A stretch of 22,524 nucleotides of DNA, from assembly GCA_043804925.1 (NCBI GenBank), contig JAZDIP010000087.1, positions 1-22,524 on the forward strand. Reading direction: 5' to 3'. Shown one piece after another: positions 1-6,765 of the stretch. Source of the DNA: ChocPot-Mid sp043804925. Its GTDB lineage: Bacteria > Bacteroidota > Ignavibacteria > Kapaibacteriales > UBA2268. The position numbers and the translations under genes were made by a program. Numbering within the stretch: position 1 is the stretch's first letter; each line of letters opens with the position of its first letter. Below the pieces are notes generated by a model. It was not told where the DNA came from. It saw only the letters and a list, made by a program, of their open reading frames with translations, and searched no databases.

Positions 1-1
1 A

Positions 2-805
2 GAACACAGTAATAATGCATTAGATGTTGCTAATGTTGATGATGTATTATTCGGGATAAAGGAAAGACCGCTTGTATATTACGAAAACGGCGGAGGAGCA
101 ATTGAAACTGATTACAAGGTATTGCTGAATGAACGAAATAATAAGGTATTGTATATGGGTAAGATATATAGCCCGATACATAATCAGGATATTATTGAAG
201 CAGTAGGTATGCGTGAAGAACTGAAGCTTGTGAATGTAAGAAATTACTATGGCAAGAGATTTGAGTTTACATATACGATACCGCATACAAAGTTTCAGCT
301 TGGACCGGAAGAAACAATGTTTAGCTTGAATATTGTAAACAGCTATGACGGTACATCGAGCCTACATGTGATAGGTGGTTTATATGTATTGATATGCAGT
401 AACGGTGCCCAGATTGGACGTATGACATATCAGTTTAAAAGAAAGCACACAGTTGCTATAGGCAGGAATGAAATAGCAGGTTTTGTTCAGGACAGTTTGG
501 AATATTTACATACCAGGACAGACAATGTTTCACAGAAGCAATGGAGTGATGACAAATCTTTAGTTAAGGATAAGTTCAATGCTTTAGCTAAGGTATTTCC
601 TGAACGCAAAGACCAGCAGTTACATCCAAGTGTTATGTCACTCAATGCTGAGTATATGAAGATGGAAAGGAAATATACCTACCTGAAGGAATTTGCTTTG
701 TTTATGGCAGCTACTAATATGACTACCAGACCTGAACAATATGGTTTGTGTCCAAGCTATACAAAAGCATTGGATAATATAATTGGAAATGTATTTTTTA
801 ATTAA
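2..805 (+). CDS. DUF932-like phage/plasmid protein, 5' end cut by window edge
   Basis: The frame is open from base 2 to a TAA at 803-805 with no stop before it, so the gene begins upstream and at least 267 residues are visible. An internal TTG at 122 could be mistaken for a start but has no ribosome binding site. The middle of the protein carries the pattern I associate with DUF932 (phage/plasmid-like protein): a 'Y.P..N' stretch (GKIYSPIHNQ), then NSYDGTSSLHV, then LICSNGAQIG and a following KRKHT, matching the family's 'NSHDGS...CSNG...RHT' layout. The function of DUF932 proteins is not established; they are common on phages, plasmids and integrated elements. It is followed at 15 bases by a small gene with a strong Shine-Dalgarno, suggesting one transcript through 1605. 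Family call is from motif memory, not a search. Confidence 0.75.
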   Translation, partial: EHSNNALDVANVDDVLFGIKERPLVYYENGGGAIETDYKVLLNERNNKVLYMGKIYSPIHNQDIIEAVGMREELKLVNVRNYYGKRFEFTYTIPHTKFQLGPEETMFSLNIVNSYDGTSSLHVIGGLYVLICSNGAQIGRMTYQFKRKHTVAIGRNEIAGFVQDSLEYLHTRTDNVSQKQWSDDKSLVKDKFNALAKVFPERKDQQLHPSVMSLNAEYMKMERKYTYLKEFALFMAATNMTTRPEQYGLCPSYTKALDNIIGNVFFN

Positions 806-820
806 TAAGAGAGGATAGAA

Positions 821-1063
821 ATGATTTCATTTCACAGAGTAACAAGAGTATTACTAACAGAACCTAAAGCTACAGTAGGTAAGGATGGATTCACGAATGA
901 GATTCTTATACATATGGAAGACATGGATAATCCGATACAACTGGATTTGTTTTCTGGTAACGCAAGCAGTCTTCGTTTCTATGATAACAGGATGAAGACG
1001 TTTAAGGAGATTATTCGGGAGATGGCACAGTCTGATACAGTAGCTAAAGGTGAGGAGGTATAA
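821..1063 (+). CDS. small hypothetical protein of the mobile region (80 aa)
   Basis: ATG at 821 is preceded by a clear AGAGAGGA ribosome binding site (807-815). The stop codon TAA (1061-1063) overlaps by one base the ATG of the next gene, so the two are probably translationally coupled. The 80-residue protein has no signal peptide or membrane segment and no motif I recognise. It looks like a small accessory protein with a beta-rich first half (FHRVTRVLLTEP) and a helical charged tail. Its position between a DUF932-like gene and a Gp157-like gene suggests a phage or plasmid early-gene cassette. Real gene status rests on the ribosome binding site, the 1-base overlap and lack of any better frame. 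Confidence 0.7.
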   Translation: MISFHRVTRVLLTEPKATVGKDGFTNEILIHMEDMDNPIQLDLFSGNASSLRFYDNRMKTFKEIIREMAQSDTVAKGEEV

Positions 1064-1605
1064 TGGAAAATAATGATAGTATAGCTCTAAGGTCAAAGTT
1101 TGAGACTATAGACTTTGAGACTGGTGAGCTTGTTAATGTACTGGATTCTTCTTTATCCGTAAAAGGTAGAGTAGATACAGCAAAGTGGCTGATAGACAGA
1201 TTTAACAGCGAGATTGAACTTTGCAAGCAAAGAAAGTTTTCATGGAATGAACGTGAAGAAGTCTTTAAGTTCGGGATAGAACGCATAAGACAGTGCATAC
1301 AGGAGGATATGGTAAGAGAAGGGTATGACAAGATTAAGACTATGGAGAATACTATATTTCTTACCGATAAGAGTAAACTGATTTGTACAGAGCATGATGT
1401 ACCTAAAGAATTAAAGGTATATGATATAACTCTTAAGAATTTGGATTACGAACATCTTCAGGAGGTAGTGGCATTGGCTATGGAGAATGACTTGGAACAC
1501 AGCTATAAAGACAGGATAGAGCCTGTTATTCTACCTGATAATATGAAGAAAGTCATTCATTCCAAGATGATAACTTTTCGTAAAAGCCCAAAGTCCAATA
1601 ATTAA
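1063..1605 (+). CDS. Gp157-like phage early protein (tentative)
   Basis: ATG at 1063 overlaps the preceding stop and has an excellent GAGGAGGT ribosome binding site at 1052-1059. The 180-residue product is highly charged and helical in its first 100 residues, then has a short beta-rich part: DKIKTMENTIFLTDKSKL (about 88-105), CTEHDVPKEL and a run of acidic/hydrophobic residues. That arrangement, a coiled helical part followed by 'KI.T....I.L.....V......VP.E', resembles siphovirus Gp157/Mu Gam-like proteins, associated in some phages with resistance to host nucleases or restriction. I give the family only as a resemblance. The last of three closely packed genes, it ends 111 bases before a strong terminator. 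No catalytic motif is visible. Confidence 0.65.
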   Translation: MENNDSIALRSKFETIDFETGELVNVLDSSLSVKGRVDTAKWLIDRFNSEIELCKQRKFSWNEREEVFKFGIERIRQCIQEDMVREGYDKIKTMENTIFLTDKSKLICTEHDVPKELKVYDITLKNLDYEHLQEVVALAMENDLEHSYKDRIEPVILPDNMKKVIHSKMITFRKSPKSNN

Positions 1606-1779
1606 TTTCAGCGAACAGCACACTTAAAGCTATATCATGAGATAGTTAGCTGAGAGCCCAGTATTTCTTAGCATTTCTTTGAGAGAGGCTATAAATAGAC
1701 TGAAAGAAACAAATCAAAGAAACAGTATATTCCGGTTGTGGAGTATATTGTTTCTTTTTTTTTATTATTTTGAATAATT
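1606..1779 (+). other. structured intergenic spacer, possible small RNA or 3' UTR
   Basis: This 174-base gap has no reading frame but contains successive complementary segments on the plus strand. An imperfect hairpin pairs AGCTATATC (1628-1636) with GATAGTTAGCT (1641-1651) around ATGA, with a 2-base bulge. AGCC (1655-1658) can pair with GGCT (1687-1690). A strong terminator hairpin follows (1716-1763). The order hairpin, hairpin, terminator is what a small RNA or structured 3' UTR of the upstream phage genes would look like; no promoter is obvious, so a processed 3' UTR is equally possible. Confidence 0.35.
1716..1763 (+). terminator. rho-independent terminator of the mobile gene block
   Basis: An 18-base left arm (1716-1733, AAAGAAACAGTATATTCC) pairs with an 18-base right arm (1740-1757) across a 6-base loop GGTTGT; 16 pairs are Watson-Crick and two are G-T. 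The right arm runs into nine T residues (1755-1763). It closes the DUF932/Gp157 transcript and isolates the helix-turn-helix gene at 1801. Confidence 0.85.
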
Positions 1780-1800
1780 TTGAGTAAGGAGATTTTAAAA

Positions 1801-2115
1801 ATGAAACAAGTATTATCAACAGAGATAACAGTAGAAGAGCTACGTCAGTTAATCACTGAGGTTGTAACTGAGTGTATTGAAAAGAAGGAACCACCAAAGG
1901 TTAATCCGATTGAGGATAGGATGGTAACAAGGAAAGAACTAAAGCAAATACTCAAAGTATCAGATGCAACAATACACAATTTAATGAAGAAAGATAAATT
2001 ACGTTATCACAAATTCGGTAGAAAGGTTTATTTTAAACTATCTGAAGTATATGAATACATGGATGTAAAAAAGCAGTTTGAAGAAAGGTTTTTAAAGAGA
2101 AGTAAAGCAAGATAA
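1801..2115 (+). CDS. excisionase-type helix-turn-helix protein
   Basis: I start this gene at ATG 1801 because TAAGGAG (1785-1791) lies nine bases before it; the frame also extends to a TTG at 1780 without a ribosome binding site. The 104-residue product has a coiled, acidic N-terminal third and then a winged helix-turn-helix of the MerR/excisionase kind (residues about 41-87): MVTRKELKQILKVSDATIHN, then LMKKDKLRYHKFGRKVYFKL, matching the 'recognise-sheet-R.G' layout of HTH_17 proteins. Such proteins bind DNA and direct excision or control element genes. It is the last gene before the tRNA-Glu junction and is followed by two direct repeats, exactly where an excisionase or element regulator would act. 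A basic C-terminal tail (KRSKAR) fits DNA binding. No integrase is in the window. Confidence 0.8.
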   Translation: MKQVLSTEITVEELRQLITEVVTECIEKKEPPKVNPIEDRMVTRKELKQILKVSDATIHNLMKKDKLRYHKFGRKVYFKLSEVYEYMDVKKQFEERFLKRSKAR

Positions 2116-2128
2116 ACTATTTAGAATA

Positions 2129-2156
2129 TGTACGCTATTTGTACGCTAATGTATAC
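2129..2156. repeat. paired direct repeats TGTACGCTA, possible arm-type sites
   Basis: TGTACGCTA occurs at 2129-2137 and again at 2140-2148, offset by 11 bases (one helical turn), followed by a related TGTATAC at 2150-2156. They sit 13 bases after the helix-turn-helix gene and about 60 bases from the tRNA 3' end. Such phased repeats fit binding sites of an integrase arm domain or of the excisionase; the role is inferred. Confidence 0.5.
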
Positions 2157-2205
2157 AGATATTTTGTAACTTATTGATTTATATGGTTATTATAATATTA
2201 TATTG

Positions 2206-2277
2206 TAGCATATACGGGAATCGAACCCGTATTACGGCCTTGAGAGGGCCGCGTCCTAACCGTTAGACGAATATGCC
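2206..2277 (-). tRNA. tRNA-Glu (anticodon CTC)
   Basis: On the minus strand the sequence folds as a full cloverleaf: acceptor 5' arm GGCATAT (2277-2271) pairs with ATATGCT (2213-2207, first pair G-U), the anticodon stem CGGCC/GGCCG encloses the loop CTCTCAA with anticodon CTC (reads GAG, glutamate), and the T arm is ACGGG-TTCGAAT-CCCGT. Discriminator A is at 2206 and CCA is not encoded. The 3' end faces the mobile gene block, so it is the likely attachment site of that element. Confidence 0.93.
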
Positions 2278-2290
2278 AAAAATTGAACTA

Positions 2291-2298
2291 CAAAAATA
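2291..2298 (-). promoter_or_regulatory. candidate -7 box of tRNA-Glu promoter
   Basis: On the minus strand the bases read TATTTTTG, an exact match to the Bacteroidota -7 consensus TAnnTTTG, ending 14 bases before the tRNA 5' end. No clean -33 TTTG was found at the right distance, so the call rests on one box and position. Confidence 0.4.
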
Positions 2299-2391
2299 AT
2301 CATTTCTAACTTCATATAAAATTCAATTTTCATTTTCATTCCTGACAATTTTACTTAAATTTGTATCAATATTAATTTTTATTTGGTTTGA

Positions 2392-4269
2392 ATGAACATT
2401 GATTTTAAATTATACCCGTGTCTTAGACTGCTCTTTGTTTGTATAATAGGAGTATTTCTTGGTTATTTCATTGATATCAATTACACGGTTCTTTCTTTTT
2501 TTCTCATGCTTTCACTAATATGTTTGTTCATAAAAAAAACGCGAGCTGTATCATATTATTTAACTACTCTTTGTTTCGGAATATGGTTTACTTATCAAAT
2601 TAATGAAATAAAGATTATTACTCCTGATAAGGTTTATCAGAAAATCCCGGCTTTGATTCAGGGTAAAATAGTAAAGACTATTAAGGTAAGCAAGACACGA
2701 GCTACATTTATTGTCCAAGGTGATTTTGATGGTCAAGCTCTCCCCTACCTAAAAAATCAGAGAATATTGTTGACTATTTTCGGATTGAAATACAGACCAA
2801 TGAAATTAGAAACTGGAATGTCAATATTTGCAGATGTTACTGCTAATACTCCACGAAAGCCACAGTTAACAACAGATTTTCCGGAAAACGATTTTGCAGC
2901 TTCATTAGATGTAAAATGGATTGCTTCTACTTCATCACGATTTGTTGCTATATTGAATACTCCATCAGGTTTTTTGAATTTTAAGGATAAACAAGTGAAA
3001 GCTATTCAGGAGCGAATAAATTTATTATTTCCTGAAAATTCATCGCCTATTGTAACGGCATTATTAACAGGTGATAAAACAAAATTATCAAATGAAACCA
3101 AGAAGTTATTCTCTTACTCGGGAACAGCACATGTACTTGCCGTCAGTGGTTTGCACGTTGGAATTATTGCAACAATTGTATTCTTTTTACTTGGATTTAT
3201 TCGTAACAATTGGCTGAAATTCTTAATATTTTCATTCCTGATTATTTCTTTTGTTATCTTATCAGGAATGCAGGCATCGGCATTAAGAGCCGGACTAATG
3301 GCTATATTGTTTGTATATTCCAAAACATTGCAAAGACATGCAAATCCTTTGAATATAATCTCAATCGCTATTCTGCTTTTACTAATAATATATCCCGAAA
3401 TGCTTTATTCAGCTGGTTTCCAGATGTCTGTTTCAGCGATTATAGGGATTATTTTGTTGTTCCAACCTATAAGGAAATTTTTTCAAACTATCATAAAGCA
3501 TGAAAATATAATTGTTAATTTTATAATATCTTCACTTGCGATTACTTTATCTGCTTCGATTATTGTGGCTCCTTTGGTGGCTTATTATTTCAAGGTATAT
3601 TCAGTTGTTTCACCTTTAGCTAATTTACTTGTCATACCATTGATGACACTTGGCATGAGCTTCTCAATTATAGCTTTATTATTGTCTTATATTTATTTTC
3701 CGATAGCAAGTATATATGCCTTATCTGCTGATTATTTAATAAGTTTATCACAAAGAATCAATGAATGGGCAGTAGAATTACCTCACTCATATTTGATAGG
3801 AGATAACTTAATATTCCCTGCTGTTCTGATTTCTTTTGCTATTGTTTATATTACTCTGTCTTCAAATATTAAACAGATTTGTTTCAGGTTATCTTATGCC
3901 GTAATTGTAGTTTTGTTTGTATATTTTCTTTTCCCGGAAAGAGCAATTAATGAAGTAAAAATATATCCCCGAGAGCAGTATGTTGCTATTGAATTACCTA
4001 ATTTTAGAGACCAAAAATCATTTGTATTAATTGACAGAAAACCAAGGCAAAAACCACTGAGAGATTTTCCAATGTTTAACTATTTGAAAGATATTAAGCA
4101 ACCTGCAAAGCTATATTATTCAGGAAATGCAGGACTGTCAATAGTTGATGATTTGAAAAAAAGTTCTCATTTTAAATCTTTTGAAATGGATTTGGATTTC
4201 CAAAGGGAAGTTCAAAAACTGTTAAACATCAAAGAAGAAATTCCACAAATTATTAATTTGGAATACTAA
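2392..4269 (+). CDS. comEC: ComEC/Rec2-family DNA uptake channel
   Basis: This 625-residue polytopic membrane protein is the inner-membrane channel that carries single-stranded DNA into the cell during transformation. The first 70 residues hold two or three membrane helices, followed by a soluble beta-rich part (about 75-170, DUF4131/OB-like). The Competence domain (about 215-490) is unmistakable: LLTGDKTKLSNETKKLFSYS, then GTAHVLAVSGLHVGII, then many membrane helices including SGMQASALRAGLMA. The C-terminal 120 residues form a soluble tail without the HxHxDH metal motif, so the beta-lactamase-type nuclease domain of the longer ComEC proteins is absent, as usual in Bacteroidota. ATG 2392 has no Shine-Dalgarno. 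The next gene, pgeF, starts six bases after the stop, so they are probably cotranscribed. Confidence 0.93.
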   Translation: MNIDFKLYPCLRLLFVCIIGVFLGYFIDINYTVLSFFLMLSLICLFIKKTRAVSYYLTTLCFGIWFTYQINEIKIITPDKVYQKIPALIQGKIVKTIKVSKTRATFIVQGDFDGQALPYLKNQRILLTIFGLKYRPMKLETGMSIFADVTANTPRKPQLTTDFPENDFAASLDVKWIASTSSRFVAILNTPSGFLNFKDKQVKAIQERINLLFPENSSPIVTALLTGDKTKLSNETKKLFSYSGTAHVLAVSGLHVGIIATIVFFLLGFIRNNWLKFLIFSFLIISFVILSGMQASALRAGLMAILFVYSKTLQRHANPLNIISIAILLLLIIYPEMLYSAGFQMSVSAIIGIILLFQPIRKFFQTIIKHENIIVNFIISSLAITLSASIIVAPLVAYYFKVYSVVSPLANLLVIPLMTLGMSFSIIALLLSYIYFPIASIYALSADYLISLSQRINEWAVELPHSYLIGDNLIFPAVLISFAIVYITLSSNIKQICFRLSYAVIVVLFVYFLFPERAINEVKIYPREQYVAIELPNFRDQKSFVLIDRKPRQKPLRDFPMFNYLKDIKQPAKLYYSGNAGLSIVDDLKKSSHFKSFEMDLDFQREVQKLLNIKEEIPQIINLEY

Positions 4270-4275
4270 ACAAGA

Positions 4276-5016
4276 ATGATTAACAATTTTCAAATATTAA
4301 AACCCGAAATATTTCCAGAAAACGAGATTCTATCGGGAGTTACAATGAGAAATTCAGATTTATTCCCTGAAAAAGGTTTCTCAATATCAAATTTGGATTA
4401 TTATACAGAATATGAAATTGATACTCACAGGAGATTTTTAGCTAATGAATTAGGATATGAAATTGATAAATTAAAATTTCAAAAACAAGTACACGGAACT
4501 GATATTCAAATAGTATCTTCACAAACTCCAAACGGACTTGAAACTGACGGCATGATAACATCGGAAAAAGGAGTGATATTAAATGTATCAATAGCGGATT
4601 GCCTGGCGGTACTTATATATGACCCTGTGAATCAAGTTATAGCTGGAATTCATTCAGGATGGAAGGGAACAAAGGAAAATATTGCAAAAAAAGGAATACG
4701 AAAATTAGTAGAAAATTTTTCCAGTAATCCTGAAAATCTACTTGTATATCTATCACCCTGTGCATCAGGAAGAAAATATGTAGTCGGTTATGATGTAGCT
4801 CAATTCTTTCCACTGACATCAGTTCAAATTAATGAAGAAAAATATTTGTTTGATAATAGAAAGCAAGTTTATGGACAGTTAATAGAATCAGGTGTTAGAG
4901 CAAGAAATATTGAAGTATCGGATATTTGTACTATCGAAAATACAAACTATCATTCTTTCAGAAGAGATAGTGACAAATCAGGGAGAATGTCATCATTTAT
5001 TGGTCTGAAATCTTAA
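4276..5016 (+). CDS. pgeF: YfiH/PgeF-family multicopper oxidase-fold protein
   Basis: The 246-residue protein belongs to the Cu-oxidase_4 family (YfiH, polyphenol oxidase/purine nucleoside phosphorylase type; in E. coli PgeF corrects peptidoglycan by removing misplaced L-serine muropeptide precursors). The three expected metal ligands are present: His73 in QVHGTDI, Cys109 in SIADCLAV and His126 in AGIHSGWKGT. Further family signatures are DGMIT (about 91), SPC at about 160 and SFRRD near the C-terminus. Length is normal for the family. It is cytosolic, with no signal peptide. It follows comEC by six bases, so the two probably share a transcript. Which of the reported activities applies here cannot be told from sequence. 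Confidence 0.92.
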   Translation: MINNFQILKPEIFPENEILSGVTMRNSDLFPEKGFSISNLDYYTEYEIDTHRRFLANELGYEIDKLKFQKQVHGTDIQIVSSQTPNGLETDGMITSEKGVILNVSIADCLAVLIYDPVNQVIAGIHSGWKGTKENIAKKGIRKLVENFSSNPENLLVYLSPCASGRKYVVGYDVAQFFPLTSVQINEEKYLFDNRKQVYGQLIESGVRARNIEVSDICTIENTNYHSFRRDSDKSGRMSSFIGLKS

Positions 5017-5074
5017 TTGACGGATTCAAAACATTTTCTTATTTTTGTTTATTGACTAATAATTGGTATTAATA

Positions 5075-6175
5075 ATGCATAAAGATTTAGGTATTTACAT
5101 AAAAAAGAATTTGAGATTCTTAACTAATCCTATCAGAGCTAAAAAAGCAGGATTACCTCCCGGTACTCTTGTATATACGGGAGATGTAATTGATAAGGAA
5201 ATTGAAATTAAACTAATCTCTTATGATTCGGATGATATCGTTTCTCATGTCTCCAAAGATATTACAGAGGTCTTGAATAAATTTAACAAAGATAAAATCA
5301 ACTGGGTAAATATTGATGCACTATATAAGACCGACATTATTAATGAAATTGGAGAATATTTCAAGCTTCATCCATTGATACTTGAAGACATATTAAATAC
5401 ACAACAACTACCTAAAATTGATATCGAAGATGAAAATGTTTTTATTACTCTCAAAATGCTGTCAATAAATCAATACGATGAAATTGATATTGAACATCTG
5501 AGTTTTGTTTTAGGAACAAACTATGTTATATCTTTTCAGGAGAAAAGAGGCGATGTATTGGACGGTGTAAGGGAAAGAATTATAAATGGAAAAGGCAAAG
5601 CGAGAAAACGAACTGCTGATTATCTTTTGTATATGATGATAGATGCGATTGTTGATAATTATTATCTTGTGCTTGATAATATAAACGACAAAATTGATAG
5701 TCTGGAAGAAGAGATATATTTCAATCCCACACAGGATAATTTCCAGAAAATTATCGATTATAAAAAACAACTGATTCACTTAAGGAAATCCATTTTCCCA
5801 CTTGAATCAATTCTTAGAAAATTATTAGATGAGGATATTCCGGTAATTGAAAGTAATCATGCAAAGTACTTTGAAGATATCCTGGACCATTTAAAAAGTA
5901 TCGTACAGGATTTGGATATAATGCGGGAAGTATTGCTGGGACATATCGAACTTTATATGTCATCATTAAGTAATAAGACGAACGAAGTTATGAAGACCTT
6001 AACCATCGTAGCATCAATCTTTATACCGCTAACTTTTCTTGCGGGAGTTTATGGTATGAATTTCAGGTATATGCCTGAACTTGAGTGGGAATGGGGATAT
6101 CCCTTGATACTCACTATTATGGGATTAGCCGGACTTGGGATGTTTATTTATATGAAAAAGAAAAAATGGTTTTAA
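5075..6175 (+). CDS. corA: CorA-family magnesium/cobalt channel
   Basis: The 366-residue protein is a CorA-type divalent cation channel. It has a long charged cytosolic N-terminal part with an alpha/beta funnel (about 1-220), then a long stalk helix region (LRKSIFPLESILRKLL, LDIMREVLLGHIE), and two C-terminal membrane helices. The first (SIFIPLTFLAGVYGMNF) ends in the diagnostic GMN motif at about residues 327-329; the second (PLILTIMGLAGLGMFIYM) ends in the basic tail KKKKWF. The loop between them is acidic (MPELEWEW), like the ion-attracting loop of the family. I use ATG 5075; a TTG at 5063 in frame would add four residues. It stands 58 bases from pgeF and 20 bases before the next gene. Confidence 0.95.
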   Translation: MHKDLGIYIKKNLRFLTNPIRAKKAGLPPGTLVYTGDVIDKEIEIKLISYDSDDIVSHVSKDITEVLNKFNKDKINWVNIDALYKTDIINEIGEYFKLHPLILEDILNTQQLPKIDIEDENVFITLKMLSINQYDEIDIEHLSFVLGTNYVISFQEKRGDVLDGVRERIINGKGKARKRTADYLLYMMIDAIVDNYYLVLDNINDKIDSLEEEIYFNPTQDNFQKIIDYKKQLIHLRKSIFPLESILRKLLDEDIPVIESNHAKYFEDILDHLKSIVQDLDIMREVLLGHIELYMSSLSNKTNEVMKTLTIVASIFIPLTFLAGVYGMNFRYMPELEWEWGYPLILTIMGLAGLGMFIYMKKKKWF

Positions 6176-6195
6176 AATAGAATAAGGAAAATATT

Positions 6196-6648
6196 ATGGC
6201 ATCAATGAAAGTAATTAATGATTTTTTGGCGACAAAGCAATTTGCTCTTGCAGGTACATCGCGTAATCCTAAAGCATTCAGCCGTTCTGTGATGAAGGAT
6301 TTATCGGCAATCGGATTTGACATAATTCCCATCAATCCAAATGTTGAAGAAATTGACGGGAAAAAGTGCTATAAGTCTGTTACCGATTTACCACCGGAAA
6401 TTGACCGGCTGTTGATTATGACAAATAAATCTGAAACCGATAAGATTTTGGAAGAAGCTATTAAGAGGGGATTTGAAAGCATCTGGGTGCAACAAACAGC
6501 TGATTCAAACAAAACTTTGGAAATAGCAAAAACGAATAATTTCGATAACATCGTAACCAAGCAGTGCATTTTTATGTTTGCAAATCCTACAAGCATACAT
6601 AAATTTCACAGGTTCTTCAAAAAATTATTTGGAATGATGCCGAAGTAG
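6196..6648 (+). CDS. CoA-binding domain protein (YccU-like)
   Basis: A 150-residue cytosolic protein made of a single Rossmann-like CoA-binding domain (CoA_binding_2, as in YccU). Visible signatures are the first strand and loop FALAGTSRNPKAFSRSVM (about 16-33), the second strand GFDIIPINPNVEEIDGKKCY (about 44-63), PPEIDRLLIMT, and the late segment GFESIWVQQT. The domain binds CoA or a related nucleotide; no physiological role is settled for this small stand-alone form. The basic C-terminus HKFHRFFKKLFGMMPK is longer than I expect for the family. A weak AAGGAA precedes ATG 6196. It lies 20 bases after corA and may be read with it. Confidence 0.85.
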   Translation: MASMKVINDFLATKQFALAGTSRNPKAFSRSVMKDLSAIGFDIIPINPNVEEIDGKKCYKSVTDLPPEIDRLLIMTNKSETDKILEEAIKRGFESIWVQQTADSNKTLEIAKTNNFDNIVTKQCIFMFANPTSIHKFHRFFKKLFGMMPK

Positions 6649-6653
6649 AATTT

Positions 6654-6688
6654 AATTACTAATTACTAATTACGAATTACTAATTACG
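6654..6688. repeat. five-copy heptamer tandem repeat AATTAC(T/G)
   Basis: Units AATTACT, AATTACT, AATTACG, AATTACT, AATTACG follow one another without gaps from 6654, six bases after the CoA-binding gene's stop. It is noncoding and of the same style as the tandem repeats at 10424 and 22467. Confidence 0.9.
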
Positions 6689-6712
6689 ACATAGGAATGA
6701 GTTTTTTAAAAA

Positions 6713-6744
6713 GTAAATAATAAAAATGTTATTTACTAAGTAAA
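6713..6744. promoter_or_regulatory. overlapping GTAAA palindromes, possible operator
   Basis: GTAAATAA (6713-6720) and TTATTTAC (6729-6736) form a perfect 8-bp inverted repeat, and TTTACTAAGTAAA (6732-6744) is a second palindrome overlapping it. They end 21 bases before ATG 6766, so they may be an operator for the following gene; a weak terminator for the preceding gene is less likely because no T run follows. Confidence 0.35.
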
Positions 6745-6765
6745 TTATTTAACAAAGAGGTAAAG

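Noticed and set aside
1044..1331. 95-residue minus-strand reading frame
   Set aside because: It lies wholly over the end of one and the start of another well-supported plus-strand gene, with serine/leucine-rich shadow composition and no ribosome binding site.
4050..4269. Search for a beta-lactamase-type domain at the comEC C-terminus
   Set aside because: No HxHxDH or related motif is present; the short tail is normal for ComEC of this group rather than a truncation.
5063..5074. Upstream TTG start for corA
   Set aside because: ATG at 5075 gives a full-length CorA and nothing supports translation from the TTG.
6654..6688. Tandem repeats considered as a CRISPR array
   Set aside because: Units are contiguous 7-mers without unique spacers; the arrays at 10424 and 22467 fail for the same reason.
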